The notes: generated by a model from the sequence alone, not told the origin. Counted from the first letter of the stretch, positions 1-12,799 are shown. The stretch: 64,000 nucleotides of DNA from Balaenoptera acutorostrata (GCF_949987535.1 NC_080073.1:22812116-22876115), one strand, 5' to 3'. A program made the numbers and translations.

Positions 1-1055
1 TTTATCTCTACTGCTGTGGTTCTAAAAATTTGTTCACGAGCTCTCATAGTCCCTGGTCTCCCTGCTGTATCCACGTGAGATTTCCGGGGCCTTTATTATC
101 TGATGTTGGATTCAACCAGCAGATCCCCTATGTGCTAACACAAAGACAAGAAGAACAAAGGAGATACTACTGCCCTGCCATTAGCCCTCAACTTGCCTAC
201 AATCAAGTTAAGGAGACAATCATGGGAATAAATAGTTCTGATTCAATGTAGACCCTAGCTAAGGCTCTCAGGTAGCTACAAAAGGCAGGAAACTGCAAAA
301 AAGGATTTGTTTCCAATGAAAGGAGCAGAAAAATCTTGGGCATTTAGCCATGTACAGACTCTGTGACACCTCTCAGAGGTGGGCAACGTTGCCAGCAAAA
401 GCATAAGTACTAATTTGAAAACATGCAAAAGGTATTTTTTAGGCCCTGTCAACCATCTGTAGCTGCAAGAGCGTTTATGTGAGTGACATAGTTTGTCGTG
501 GATTTACAGGGAGTTCCTCTGGGCAATTGTGCCAAGTGGTTATCCAAGTACATCTGTGATTCAGGTCAGGGCCAGTTCAAGAAGGGAAGTGGCCCTGCCC
601 TGGGCAGTGTTGAGGCTCTGGTAGGACAGAGAGTTTATTCAGGAGATTTGCACTGATGGTCATACCCCATGTATTTTCTTCATGCTTGGGGTAAGGCAGT
701 GTTTTGATTCATAAAGGTAAGGTTGGTTCCTCTTGGGGAAGTGATGTTTTCTCTTTTTTAATAGCCACAGCTTACAAGCACAATGTCAGGATCTGTTTTC
801 ATATAATACTTTTGCAACCTTTGCATTTGCATTCCTGGTCCTAGTGCACCATCATGTATCCAGTCAGTTGGAAATTCATAGGGATTCTATCGCTACAATA
901 CCCATTCTCTCCCAGCCATTGCTACCTTTACCTCCCTCATTTTAGTGTTGGTGGACCATATTTGGACTTTTGCCATCTGGTCTCCCTGTATCTAAATACC
1001 AGTTTTTTCTTTCCAATCCAGCCATCACTCCTTTGTTGAGGTTCTTTCTGAAGCC
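1..1055. other. No gene or clear repeat recognised
   Basis: Both strands were read. Only short open frames occur (the longest near 30-251), and they lack family resemblance. No repeat border or simple repeat stands out. Confidence 0.5.
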
Positions 1056-1059
1056 TACT

Positions 1060-1445
1060 TTGAGCAATGTAATGGTGTGATTAAGAGAATGGGCTCTGGT
1101 ATAGACAGAGTTGACTGTGTAGATTAAAAGACGGTAATGGGGGTGTTGACCTACATCCAGGGTTGGCAAATAAAGTTTTATTGGAACAAATCCACTCATT
1201 CATTTACACGTCATCTATGACTGTTTTCCTCTACAAGGGCAGAGTTGAGTAGCTGTAACAGGGATTGTATTATCAACAAAGTCTAAAATATTTACTGTAT
1301 GATCCTTAACAGAAAAAGTTTACAGATTCCTGATCTATATCACAGAAGTGCTGGAAGGACTATATAAACACATGAAAATACTAATGTACCTGAAACACTG
1401 TAAATGCTTAGTAAATGTAAGCTATTATCATTATCATTACTTTAG
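1060..1445 (+). repeat. MIR SINE, split by a hAT-type element
   Basis: The left part (about 1060-1130) reads like the MIR head around 'gtgattaagagaatgggctc'. The right part (1345-1440) carries the MIR tail, 'gcttagtaaatgtaagctat'. The material between is a DNA-transposon fossil, so the MIR is the older element. The match is by memory of the consensus; borders are approximate. Confidence 0.6.
1157..1338 (+). mobile_element. hAT-group DNA transposon fossil (MITE-like)
   Basis: The piece begins 'cagggttggcaaa', contains 'aaataaagttttattggaac' and ends near 'aaaaagtttacagattcctg'. This is the layout of a common non-autonomous mammalian hAT element with short inverted ends. It has no coding capacity. 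The exact family name is not certain. Confidence 0.6.
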
Positions 1446-2042
1446 ACTCTCTATTCACTGACCTCCATGTAATCAATTCACCCAATTAACCAATGCTCTC
1501 CATGTCTTCTGTATTATGTAATGACTGATGCTCAGGGCATACCAAAAATGCTCAGCTAGCAGATTGCTGCTTACCAAAAACTACATTCTCCTGGAGGAAA
1601 GGAACTTGAGAACTACAACATTTAATCTCTATACATCCTAGTTTGTCCCATATCTCCAGTTGTCTATGAAGTAGTTCTGCTTCAATGTCCAATCTCCAAT
1701 ACATAGGCCTCAAAGTATATTCTTTTATTGTCTCTTCCCAATGGGCTTTCCCTCCTGAATTCCAAATTTCTATCAAATGCACTACTATTAATGCAGTCTG
1801 GAATGAAGCTTAAAGAGTTAGAGAATGCTAGAACTCACAAAATGTAGAATTATAAGCCAGAAGAAAATCACATAGTTCAGCTGTTTTGTTTTTTACAAAT
1901 CAGGAAGTTTTGTTCCTTCATTTAGTTCACCTAGTTGTAGCCAAGTTGGATTTATTCTTCTGTTTAAGTGTTTCTTTTTCATATCCATTTATGTACTTCC
2001 ATGAGTACTGGCCTCTTTCATGCAAAGATTCATTCCTTTATC

Positions 2043-2175
2043 CACTTGCTTCATCATTCATTTATTCCTCTGCTATTTACTGAGCATTATTAAGTGGCAT
2101 GTATTGAGTGAGGCACTGGGGATCTCATAGTGAATAAGACCCAACACCTTCCCTGCAAAGTTATAATAACTACCA
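2043..2175 (+). repeat. Ancient interspersed repeat, family not assigned
   Basis: The stretch 'gaggcactggggatctcata' followed by 'gtgaataagaccc' follows a widespread mammalian repeat pattern. Related pieces occur at 13545-14060 and 49690-49920. I cannot name the family with confidence. Confidence 0.45.
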
Positions 2176-2709
2176 TGAAAACTAAATTTTTGTTAGGAAT
2201 AATGAAAACAAGTAAATTCTAAAACCAGTAATCAGGCATAGTGTTCATTCACTTTTTCTCCTCTCTAGCACTGGAATTCAGATTTTGGGGGGTTCCATAT
2301 GCTTTACATTGGTTAGGATATATTTATTTGTCTCTACTTAGACATAGCCTATGGAGAAACAGATCTTCTACTTGTACCATGAGCTTCTCACAGTTCATCT
2401 TAAAAAGTGTCACTGGTGGTTTAGTCTTATCCAATGGTTTTCAAAGAATAAACTGTAGATTTCCTGGTATTCTACACTGCTTCTTTGAATAACACCTCAG
2501 GGTGGAAAGGAATGAAAGCGAGTAGATGGACTTCTCCCTTCAGCCACAGCAACCTTTTATTAATCATGATGTATTAACTACTTATAACAGCTTGAAGAAT
2601 GGGGCTTCATAATTTTTCAAAAAAAAATTTTTTTTAATAATTAAATCTCCTATTTATAATAAAAATTCATTTTTCATTCCAAATTTCTCTAAAGTAATCC
2701 AAATTCAAT

Positions 2710-2905
2710 AAGAAAAGTGATAATAGGGAATTATACTCAGTATTTTATAATAACCTATAAGGGAAATGAATCTGAAAAAGAATATACATATATATTATGT
2801 ATATTAAGAATATATATATATAAACTGAATCATTGTGCTGTATACCTGAAACTAACACAACACTGTAAACCCAGTAAAAGTAAAAAAAAGAAAGAAAAGT
2901 GATAA
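2710..2905 (+). mobile_element. Short L1 3'-end insertion with 14-bp TSD
   Basis: A 5'-truncated L1 tail of about 170 bp ends 'gaaactaacacaacactgta' plus an A-rich tail. That is the 3' terminus of artiodactyl/cetacean L1s. The flanks repeat 'aagaaaagtgataa' exactly at 2710-2723 and 2892-2905, which is a target-site duplication. A short TA-rich stretch near 2783-2822 lies inside the element. No coding part remains. Confidence 0.75.
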
Positions 2906-2907
2906 CA

Positions 2908-3118
2908 CAAGGTCTTCTATGAGCACTTGCAATGTGCTTTTTAATCCTCTCAACAACAATATGCAGTAGGTATTGTATTGTAATGCCTCTGTATTCAGGT
3001 GAATAAGTTTAGGGTCAGAGAGGTGAAGCCACTTTCCCTGAGTCCCACAGGTAGTAGAGGAGAGCCAAGAAATAAGTCCCAACATGTTTGACTCAGCACT
3101 ATTCCCTTTAATCACCCT
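2908..3118 (-). repeat. MIR SINE fragment
   Basis: In reverse orientation the piece shows 'ggtcagagaggtgaagccac' followed by 'ccacaggtag', the complement pattern of the MIR core. The open frame across it is incidental. Confidence 0.6.
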
Positions 3119-3119
3119 G

Positions 3120-4125
3120 CTTTCCTGCCTCCTATAGTCTATATACTGTTTTCCCCCTTTTCACCACTCCGCATTATTGTTCACTCCTTTTTTTTTTTTT
3201 CTTTTATTTTTATTTTTTTCTTTTGAAATAGCAGATGCAACAGTCCCTGGTTTTCATTTACTTTTTTTAACTTGCTTATTTGTATTTGGGTTTTTTTTTT
3301 TTAATTAAAGACTTCAAATATATTTGCATGCCTCTCTGCTCCCATCCTTCACCAGTCTGTGCCACACACTTGTCAGATTAATCCACCCCAAATACCATTT
3401 TTTAAATTTCTTTGCAATATTTTATTAAAGTCCTCTAATTCTTCCTACTCCCTCCACTGGCATTATTCAAGATGTGTTCCTCAAGATGTTGGTAGATATT
3501 CTACTTAAAAGAAAAAAAAATACTTGGTAATACTTGGTATTTCAGTTTGCTTTTCTTGGAGGAGAAAGAAAAGAGAGAAGAATTTAGATATTTAAAAATC
3601 ATTGTAATTCCATAAAGAAATTTGGGGAAATGCTTCTTGGGAAAAAAAATAACTTTTTCTTCTGAATCAACTAGACATCTTTGTTTTTATGGCTGAGGTT
3701 TTGTGAAGAACACTTCTGGAATCATCAAACTAAAATGTTACTATATTTGTTATTTTAAATACTTAATTAAGAAGCTTAAAATGTTACATGTTACAGCCTA
3801 AGCATTTTCTTGGAAACTAACAATTTAGTATCAAAGAGATATGCTTCTTCCATTATTATCCAAGTTAATGTTGTACTCATTCAGTGTGGTAGGAAAAAGA
3901 AAAGAGGAAAAAAATCCTACAAGCAAAGAATAACTTTATGAGCGCAATGGTGTTAACCATTAAAACTTCAAAATAATAGTAATTTGAGACCACGTGCTAA
4001 AGACGGTGGAGCCACAATATAGAAAAGCCAAAAGCCACCTCCCCACACACACTCCTTAGACTGAGGTGAGTGAGAAAGAGACTTTTATTGTATTAAATCA
4101 CTGAACTGTTGAGGTTGTCCGCCAC
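3120..4125. other. AT-rich intergenic DNA with T-rich tracts
   Basis: Poly-T stretches lie at about 3188-3225 and 3292-3302. No gene, RNA or confident repeat was seen in the remainder. Confidence 0.45.
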
Positions 4126-4129
4126 TGCA

Positions 4130-4255
4130 GCTAACATTACTTACTTTGACAGACACCAAGGCCCAGAAATGTGGCAATATGTTTAAGGTTCCACAGTGAA
4201 TTAAGGCCATAGCAGTTCAGTACTCTTTCTACCCAGTGATACTGTTCTATTCACA
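4130..4255 (-). repeat. MIR-like fragment
   Basis: Text such as 'gacaccaaggcccagaaatg' and 'ttccacagtgaattaaggcc' resembles a decayed MIR core in reverse. The match is weak. Confidence 0.35.
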
Positions 4256-4259
4256 GGAG

Positions 4260-5165
4260 ACTTCATCATTTTCTCTCTCATTTTTAAAAACTAACTCATA
4301 AAAGATTTGTAAGTAATCATCGGTTTCCTTTCATACCTTACATCAGGTAAATGTAAAAACTTCACTGTACCAGCATGACATTAAACCAAGACATTATTTC
4401 ATAAAATTGCAGTGGCAACTACTCCAAAACATTTAAAGCAGCTCTATAATACAGCATATTCAGATAAATGGAGACACAATCGCTTAAATTTTCTACTTTC
4501 ACCCAGTAATAGGAGAGGACAACCTGGCATGACAGTCAAAAGGTTCCAAAGTCTTAACAGTAAGAATTTTATGTACTTTAGACAATTCTCTTTTCTCCCT
4601 CACACCATTTTTTTCTACTCCAAATTTAATTATACGGGTGTTTCTTACTTTAACAATCCCACAATGTAGGGCATAGTGCCTTTAAACACAGTCCTAAATA
4701 GAAACCCTAATAAATCAGGTTTTTTTGGATCAGAGCCCTGTGTACTGCATAAATTGGAACGGAAGATAAATCATTCTGCAAAGGGACATTCACCTAAATA
4801 TTTTTATCCTCAGTAACAATGACAGTCCCCTACCTGGGTTGTAGGAATATAATGGAATCTCCGGGGAAGCTGGAAGGGCAAGATGTCAGTAAAGTGAAGT
4901 CAGGCCCTTCCTATTGAATAGCCATGCCTAGACTAATCTTGACCAAGAGTCAAGGATCTCAAAAGCAAAAGACTGAGCAATGAAGACATTAAGAACCTTT
5001 TTCTTTCTTTCTTTCTTTTCTAGGTGAGGCTAAGACTAGAATAAAAACTTAGAAATTCATATCTACGCAGGGAAAAGTCAGTTAACCAAAGGCAAGAGCA
5101 GGGACACAAGAGGTTAGGATGGACAAGGGGACGCACAGACTTTAGGCCCAAGACACTGATGATAT
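4260..5165. other. No gene recognised; short (TTTC)n tract
   Basis: A small TTTC-type tract lies near 5001-5020. The open frame at 4412-4669 has no recognisable protein features. Nothing else could be supported. Confidence 0.4.
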
Positions 5166-5169
5166 AAAG

Positions 5170-5300
5170 GAGAGAGAAAGATGCTCATGCGGGCAAAACT
5201 TAGGGCTTTAACTTTGAAAACCTAGGTTCAAAACCTATTCTACTACAATCAGACTTTTAAGAAGTCACCTTTCGAAGCCTCTTTCTTCAAATATATTATG
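5170..5300 (+). repeat. MIR SINE fragment
   Basis: 'aaaacctaggttcaaaacct' followed by 'agaagtcacctttcgaagcc' follows the MIR order in the plus direction, strongly decayed. Confidence 0.45.
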
Positions 5301-5439
5301 GGAATACAGAATTGTGTCTGACTGGAGTTTATCTTATGCAAATTCAAATGTAAGCGCCCAGCAAAGAGAGAGAAAAACAATTTAATTAGTGCAAGAGTTT
5401 TGCTAACCATTAATGGCAATGGCTGTATATTCTGGGGGC

Positions 5440-5620
5440 CTGGACCATTGTTCCTGCATCCTGTGTGCCTCTCAGGATGTATGCTAGACTGTAAGCCTCA
5501 GGAGATCAAGAATTTATCTCTCTGGTTCATCACTGTATTTCCAGTATCTAGAATAATATCTGTCATGTAGGAGGCCATAAAATCTGTGGAAGGAATGGAG
5601 GAAGGGAGAAGGGGAGGAAA
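5440..5620 (+). repeat. L2 LINE 3'-end fragment
   Basis: 'gactgtaagcctcaggagat' and 'atttccagtatctagaataa' match the characteristic end of L2 elements, with many substitutions. No coding capacity remains. Confidence 0.5.
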
Positions 5621-5624
5621 AGAA

Positions 5625-6365
5625 AAAGGAAGGAAGAAATAGTGAGCAACTTTTTGTATTGCATGACCCCAAAGAGAAGCCATCCACTTTAACGGGTGTA
5701 AGTGGAACAGACACCAATGAATTATAGTATCTGTGGGAAAACTAGCTGTGTTGGACTTTCTGAAAGATAGAATTCTCATGGGTAACTTTGACTATACACA
5801 AGATTCTGCCACTGTACTCTAGAAACCAACTGCCAAATAAGATGCAACTCTACTATAATAATAATCGTAACAATGCTTGCATAATCTAACTTACCAGGCT
5901 TATATAAGAACACAGTAAGATTAAAATACAGAATGGTATTCTGCATAATAATGTTGTAGTAGGCAAATGCCAGGTAAAAATAATTTGTATCATTATCTGA
6001 CTTTACCTACTAGTTACATGCTCTTGTATCAAACTCTGTGCTATACCACAACTACTGTATACAGCTTCTGTAGTTATCTGGCAAAAGGAATCTCTGCACT
6101 TGAAATACTGGTGATGATGCTACCCAAAGGACAGGAAAATTAGCCAAGGAAGGAAATACCCACTACTCATTCCATCAACCAACTAAGCCTTGTAGCGCTA
6201 TTGACATTCCCATCTCGACTCTGTGGGGTTTGTCAATAGAGATGCTCACAAACAATTAAAAGCTGTTGCTACCATTGGGAAGCTTGTAAGCATGTATTCA
6301 TTACTATTTGTGAGGTGTTTGATAATCTAAAGACAACTCAATTGGTCAGTCACTGCTAAAATCAT
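5625..6365. other. No gene or clear repeat recognised
   Basis: Both strands carry only short, unremarkable open frames. No structure was supported. Confidence 0.4.
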
Positions 6366-6369
6366 GCGG

Positions 6370-6495
6370 GCTCGTGGTGAAGGGAGTCACCTGTGTCTTT
6401 AGACACACCTAAGTTCAAGCTCAGGTTCTCCACTTATTTATCATATGACTTTGTGTTCTCTTTCTCAACTGCATAATAACATGCCCAGTATATGC
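6370..6495 (+). repeat. MIR SINE fragment
   Basis: 'cctaagttcaagctcaggtt' followed by 'tctccacttatttatcatat' follows the MIR core order. The start and end are unclear. Confidence 0.45.
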
Positions 6496-6799
6496 ACCTC
6501 AAACTTGACAGGTCCTCAACAGAGCTCTTCAGTTCTCATTCTAATGCTTGTACTGTAGTCCTGTCCATGCGTATGGCATCCTTCTACCCCCAAGTGATTA
6601 GGACAAAATCTGAAGTGTCATCATTTATGCCTTCCTTCCCTTTACTCACTTCTAACATCCAAACATCACCAAGTTCTGTCAGTTCTTCTTCCAAAATACA
6701 TTTCCTTTCTAACCACTTCTCTCCTTCTCCCTTACCACACACTACTATAACATTTTTGAACTTCAATAGTTCCCTAACTTGGTTTATTTTCCTTTCTTA

Positions 6800-7370
6800 G
6801 CCCTTATCATAATGATTCTTATACAACCTCAAATCAGAGCATGTCACTACCTTGCTCAAAGCATTTCATTGGTTTTCCCTTCCATCTCCATCAGTATAAA
6901 ATTCAATTTCCACACCACACCCTACCAAAAGATTTTGCATATTCTAATGATCACCTTCCTCTGTGAGTTCATCTTCTCCCCTTTCCCCATCACTCACTAC
7001 TGTCCAGGTAGACTATTCTTCTGTTACTCACAAACATCAAACATTTTCCCAGCTGAAGTCTTTGTCATGATCCTTCTTCCTTCTGTCTACAATGCTCCCC
7101 TGGGCATTTGTCAACAGTCTCACCCTTCAGGGCTCAGTCACCTCCTCAGAAAGGCTTTCCCTGACAACCTTCATTACAAGTCTCCTGCTCCTTGTTGATC
7201 TCAATAATCCCAAACTTTCTAGAAACTACCACAGTCTATAATTATCTTGTGTATCTATTTAATAATTTTCTCTTACACTGGAAAGTAACTTTCATGAGAT
7301 CAGAGAACTTGTCATGACTCCATGCTAGCATGTGACACATAGCCTGTGCTCAGTAAATATTTTTGGCTGC
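6800..7370 (+). repeat. L2 LINE 3' region
   Basis: The stretch has several L2-like blocks: 'cattggttttcccttccatc', 'aggctttccctgacaacctt', and an end near 'tgctcagtaaatatttttgg'. The open frame 6779-7198 (139 codons) lies inside it and is best read as an L2 remnant, not a host gene. Confidence 0.6.
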
Positions 7371-7374
7371 TAGA

Positions 7375-8165
7375 ATGAGTGGTGGAAGAGAGAGAAAGGG
7401 AAAGCTGACTGGGCTGTACATATTGAAGGCTGGTATTCTCAAAGGTAGCTTTGACTATATACAATTTTACCCCTGTTTATTTAGAACCCATCTCCTAAGT
7501 AAGATATAATACTACTGCAATCTATGCTGTGTAACCTAAGTTATTAGGCTCATAGAAACTCAATGAGATTAAAATGCATAATAGGCACTTTTTTAAACAT
7601 TAAGCACTCTGCAAATGTTATATGTACTTCTATTATTACAGATTTTTGATTCATGTTGTATCCTTTTATATTAATACTGGTATGTAACATAACAGAGTAC
7701 TCATGTAATAGAATGGTTTTAGAGACAAGGAACAGAACGTCCATTTCAAGTCTGCTTTAATGATAAAGGGAATTTATTGGTTCAACATACAAAAAGTCCT
7801 ACAGATAGGACAGACTAATCAGGACACAGAATCTGTTTCTTTGTGATTCTCTTGTCCCTCCCTTTTTCTCTCCGTTGACTTCATCCTTGAGCTGGTAGTG
7901 AAAAGGCTACCATAGTCTGCCATGACAATGTCCACAGCCAAGGGAAGCCATCTTTTTCCATGGCTTTCTGTTTTCCAACTACCCTCAGCAAACATCCCAT
8001 CCCGTCTCCTTTGCTTACACGGAGTCATATGCCATTTCCTGAACCAATTCTTTTGTCCAGGAATGGTTGGCTGTCTTATGCCTGAGTTCCTACACCAATT
8101 ATTATCAAAGACATAGGAGACAAATCAGACTCATTCTGGAGCTGGAGACAGGTTTGCTTCCCCTG
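7375..8165. other. No gene or clear repeat recognised
   Basis: Only short open frames occur. Nothing was recognised. Confidence 0.35.
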
Positions 8166-8169
8166 AAGT

Positions 8170-8320
8170 ACTGGTGTTACAAGGAGTAAACGTAAATGCC
8201 TAAGGGTAAACCAGGCAGAAAGGTGCAATACATTCACTATGTTTATGAAGATTAAGTGGCTTAAGGCAGGTAGAGCACATAGATAATACCTGGGATATGG
8301 AAAAATGCTCAATAACCACT
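8170..8320 (+). repeat. MIR-like tail fragment
   Basis: 'gaagattaagtggcttaagg' and 'aaaaatgctcaataaccact' resemble the MIR 3' half. Weak match. Confidence 0.35.
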
Positions 8321-8764
8321 CTTTCGTTGGGAGGAAAACAAACTTATCTTTCTAAATAAAATTCTAGAAGTTTGGGGAACAAAGAATTGATGTCAAACCA
8401 AGGGAAATTATGGTCTCATATAAACTATTTTGTAGATTTTTTTGCTTGACCTGAGATTAGGTATTATTGTATATTTTCCATTTGGATTTTGGTCAGTCAA
8501 TATGTTTTAGTATCTACACCATGCAAGACATGATTTAAAATGCTGCATAAGACATTAAGTCTAAAATATAGCTTTCTCTAGGGGTTTGGAAGCCTAACAC
8601 ATGACGTATGTTCTAAGTCAATGTACAATAATATTTTGAGTTAAGTGCTAAATAAGTTGAGTTATATCAACATGCAAAAATAATATGAGGTAAATAGTTG
8701 TATGAATGTAAATATGCATATATAATATATATTTATGTAATAATAGAAATACTAAATGAGTGGT

Positions 8765-9002
8765 TGACCACAGCAGTGTTTAAGAGCCTGGACACTAGAC
8801 CCATTCAAACCCAGGGTTTGAATCCTGACTCTTGGAATAGTATCTGGGATTAGTACTCCTTCCCTAGCTTTAGTCCCCTCACCTGCAAAATGTACCTATC
8901 TCACTGGGTTGTTGTAAGGGTTAAATTAAATGAGCTAATCCAATAAGTACTGTCATTGCATCTGCTCATGGTGAGTGCTCCATAACGGTTAGTTATTCTT
9001 AG
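8765..9002 (+). repeat. MIR SINE, nearly complete
   Basis: The order matches a MIR: 'gtttaagagcctggacacta', then 'cctcacctgcaaaatgtacc', then 'gtgagtgctccataacggtt'. It is diverged, as expected for an element over 100 million years old. Confidence 0.7.
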
Positions 9003-9714
9003 AATCACCATCCTTGTTATGATTTGGTTTTAAAGAATTCCAGAAAAAGAAATCAACTGAAATAGATGGGATTTGCTCTTAGTCTTAAAGGAAGTGTAGG
9101 ATTCAAACAGGAGACGAGATAGCTGGCCATGTAATCACAAGTCACACTTGGGAACTCGGTAAGTAGCCCAAACTGTCTAGGGGTGGAAATCCATGTAATA
9201 ACAGATCATATTTGCACAACAACATCTCACAATCCTTCCATTTTTAAATTTAAATAGCTATTATTTCCCCTCACTCCCACCCACAACTCAATTCACATCT
9301 GCTTTCTTTTTAACAAGCAAGGAAACTGAAACTGGTAATTAAGTACCTCAAATCCCTTTTCAGAATGAGGTATGTTCCAAAAGGGAAGAGACCTATTCTG
9401 ATTTGCTTTTGAAATTCAAGAAAGGAGCACAGTGCCTAGCACATTTAAAGTGTCCCATGAATGGGTGATGATGGGGTAAAAATAAAGGACTTAATAAAAG
9501 GACTTGCTTAGAGTTATCTGACTAGTAAACAGCAGAGATGAAACCGGACAAGAACTGGAGCCTCCTAATTCCTGAACTTTTTGTTTCCTGTGACACCTGA
9601 CTCCCTCCATGTAAGGGAATTATGAGAGAGGAGATTGGTAAGGAGCATCTCTGGAGAGTGCAATGGTCAGGAGCTCCGGTGAACACATAGGAATTGATCC
9701 ACTATGTTCTAAGG
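9003..9714. other. Unassigned sequence with a weak MIR-like patch
   Basis: Around 9490-9580 a reversed MIR-like core ('gacttgcttagagttatctg') can be suspected. Elsewhere no gene or feature was supported. Confidence 0.3.
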
Positions 9715-9965
9715 GACCACACAGTGTAGTGGGAGGTGCACAGGTTTGGTTAAAACCTCAGTTCCTCCTCTTACATGGTTCTGTGGCTTTGGGTAAGTTA
9801 TTTAACCTTTCTGTATCTCATTTCCCTCATCCATAAGAAGGGGATAAAATGATAGTATTTATCTCATAGAGTGGTGATGATTAAAGGAAACAATGCATGT
9901 AGACTACATAAAACAGTGCTTAGAACATAGAAAACACTCAATAAATGTTAGCAATTATTACTTAG
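9715..9965 (+). repeat. MIR SINE, nearly complete
   Basis: Typical MIR order: 'ctgtggctttgggtaagtta', then 'catttccctcatccataaga', then 'cactcaataaatgttagcaa'. Good agreement with the consensus by eye. Confidence 0.75.
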
Positions 9966-10239
9966 AAAGATGGAAGGACCTATATTTTAGAGCATCTGCT
10001 GTTTTTTATTTGCCCCACCCCCTCACTCTGGCCCCTTGCCTCTAGAGAGGGTATGCAACTCAGAGTTCTATGGCTCCCTTGTCAATGCCTTTGATGTTTG
10101 CTTTTCCAGTTCTAGGAAAAGTGCTCTCAAAGAAGGAGGGTGGTCCCTACTTCACTGAAATTGCTGAAATCACACCAGGGAAGCAATCACCTACCTCATG
10201 AAACCCGTGATTCAAATGAGGGAAAATGGCCAGTATTCA

Positions 10240-10430
10240 GTTTCCATGAGTCTGATACTCTGGACCAGCTACACAATTTGTGGAGCCCAGTGCAAAATGA
10301 AAATGTGGGGCTTCTTGTTCAAAATGTATTAAGAATTCCAAGACAGCAACACAGAGCATTAAACCAAGTATGGGACCCTTCTGAGCCCATGTACAGGTTG
10401 CACACCCATGAAGCCAGGCTTGCAGATGCT
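10240..10430 (+). repeat. Ancient interspersed repeat, family not assigned
   Basis: The text around 'tttgtggagcccagtgcaaa' and 'ctgagcccatgtacaggttg' follows a common mammalian repeat that I know by pattern but cannot name. It underlies most of the N-terminal half of the 187-codon open frame at 10140-10703. Confidence 0.45.
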
Positions 10431-10539
10431 TTAAACTTTCTACTTCACCTTTTCATCTTCCTTTTGAGTCATCTTTTTATGACTCTTGCCCCAAACACCT
10501 GGCAGAAAGTGTTTCTCTTGCCCTTGATCTTTGCATTAA

Positions 10540-10748
10540 ACTTGCTTTGCATTTTGGAATCCAAATACCTGGATAGAAATTTGGATTCCACCCCTACTGG
10601 CCTGTACACTCATAGGAATGATGCTCCACTCTCTTTAATTCCATTTTCTCATTTGAAAATTGAGGATAATGATAATAATAGCAACCTTATAGACTTACTA
10701 TGAGTATTGAAAGAGCTAACAATTTAAAAGTTTTAAAATAGTATCTAA
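10540..10748 (+). repeat. MIR SINE fragment cut by a hAT element
   Basis: 'ccattttctcatttgaaaat' followed by 'tgaggataatgataataata' is the MIR core. Its 3' end is cut off at 10748 by the MER5-like element, which is therefore younger. Confidence 0.6.
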
Positions 10749-10928
10749 CACAGTGGTTCTCCACCCTGGCTGCATATTAGAATCACCTCAGAGCTGTTAA
10801 AAAGTGCCACTGTCTGGGCCCCAGCCATGACCAATTAAACCAGAGCCTTTGGGGGTGAGGCCAGGACAACTATAGTTTTAAAAAGCCCCCCAAGAGATTT
10901 GAATGAACAGGAGGGTTGGGGACCACTG
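10749..10928 (+). mobile_element. hAT-Charlie non-autonomous element (MER5-group)
   Basis: The element starts 'cagtggttctcca' and ends 'gggaccactg', which are near-complementary ends. Its interior, 'agaatcacctcagagctgtt' and 'tctgggccccagcc', is typical of MER5-type fossils. No transposase is encoded. Confidence 0.75.
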
Positions 10929-10929
10929 G

Positions 10930-11030
10930 TCTTGTGTATGACGAGTGCTCAATAATAAATAATAAATGCTATAATAAATTTTAAAATACAAATATAAATA
11001 ATATAATAATAAATAATAAATGTTGGCCAG
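10930..11030. repeat. AATAAT-type AT-rich simple sequence
   Basis: Repeats of AATAATA/ATAAAT fill this stretch, a decayed microsatellite next to the hAT fossil. Confidence 0.7.
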
Positions 11031-11034
11031 TTAT

Positions 11035-12795
11035 TATACAGCTTGCTAAACAAAGAAGTAAAATGTCCTATAGTTCAGTTTTTCCCCTGATCAACTCTGC
11101 ATCTGGCTTCTTTCTCCCACTCTCATGTGCTTTGATCCAGCATGTACCCTCAACCAATATAAATCAAAACAAAAGATGTCTTGCGGTGTTCCCGCTGAGA
11201 CAAAGGTACCTTTGAATACAGGTCTTCCCATTAACCCAGAGATGAGAGGGGAAATGTCAATTCCTCCAACAGGGCTCCTTCCTTTGATATCAGGGTGGTG
11301 TATATTCCAAAAGCTCTGTACTCTGCAGGTTTCGGGGGGCAGGGAGGACTTCAATCAAGTCACCAGAGATCCCTAAATAATGCAAAGCAAAGAGAGACAA
11401 GGAGGTGGTGAGAATGTTAATTTCTTAAGCTTGTATTTCTCTCCCATCAGAGTGGATAATCATCTTTTTGAAAATGCCCTTTTGTCATATTTATGATGGT
11501 GACACATCCATTATGAATACAGTAGCTCATTTGCAATATGACCTGACAAATACTGATGTGTTCTAGGCTACATTTAATTTCAAGGTAACTAAAATCATAT
11601 GTGTTTCTTAGTAACCGGGAAGGGTTCTGATCACATGAGGCTTAAACTAGTAGGGTCCTTTATGACTCGTCCTTCATAGTGAATCTACCAATCGGGACCT
11701 GGACAGGTGTTGAGGGAGGAGCTGGAGGAGTGGTCAGCTGAGTCAATTTGACCTTGAGGTCAATAGGATCTCACTCTCAAGCTGAGGTTCATAGATACAT
11801 TGTTGGAGGGGAGCTGGCTGAGTTAGTCACAAATAGTTTCTTAACTGATATCCATTGACCATCTCCTCCAGCTAAATAATAGGGTTACAGATCCACAGCT
11901 CCTGGGACTCAGAATATAAAAGCCTATTTGTGGAGACCCTCAAAGGCCCAAGTCCCAGCATCCAAGAGTCAAATATATGTTTCATTTACTGAGACTGTGG
12001 GTCTAAGAGAAAAGAGCAGCTCCTGCCCAGAGCTATTTATGTTCTAGTTGGCTCCCTAAATTCTAAGCACCTGAGAAGGCAATTCTTAAGTGATATCACA
12101 AGATAACACAGATTTAGAGGGCAAAAGAATTATCATAGTCAGGACAGTGTTTTTAATAAGTTTCGAAACCATTGTGAGTCCTAAAGTTAATTTAGTAGCC
12201 CAAGACAAACAGTTCCTTTTAGAATAGAATAGACTAGATCGAAGTAGACTAGACCAGAGTGCTTTCCTTTCAGTTAAGTAAATTGTTAGGATTGAGTATT
12301 GTTTTCTGAAAGTTTAGCTTCATTTATCTATGTTTATGTGTGTGCGTATTAGGTCGTAATGTAGAATGGAATTTTTTGCTGTGGTTCAAGGTCCAAAAGA
12401 TTGATATTCACCATATTAGTAGACAGTGTCTATTCAGTGCAGAGCTTACAACCTGGGGACTCGCAGGATACATATGGCTCATTAGGAGTGAGTGAATTGG
12501 GAGTTTTATTATTGTTGTTGTTATTTTGTTCTGTGGTTCACAAAAGGAGGTTGTGAAAAAATATGAGTTGATGGCCAGCAGTTAAGTCAGGAAATTTTAT
12601 CTTTTAAAAAGACAAATTTTTCAGTTTCTCTTCAAATACTAGAATATCTAGAAATAATGAATCTGAATTGTCACAGGCCGGGATAGTCCAGGTAAATTGT
12701 TTTCCCCAAAATGAAAAATCTGATAGGCAAGTCAAGTGGATCCATTTCTATAATATTTTCTATCCCTGGGTCCTTTGACTTGACAATGATTTTTT
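11035..12795. other. No gene or clear repeat recognised
   Basis: 1.8 kb without a supported feature. Short frames at 11091-11354 (minus) and 11125-11376 (plus) overlap each other and look like chance. Confidence 0.4.
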
Positions 12796-12799
12796 ATCT

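Noticed and set aside
10140..10703. 187-codon open frame, the longest outside L1
   Set aside because: The DNA under it is an unnamed old repeat (10240-10430) followed by a MIR core (10540-10703). No start context, domain or codon pattern supports a gene.
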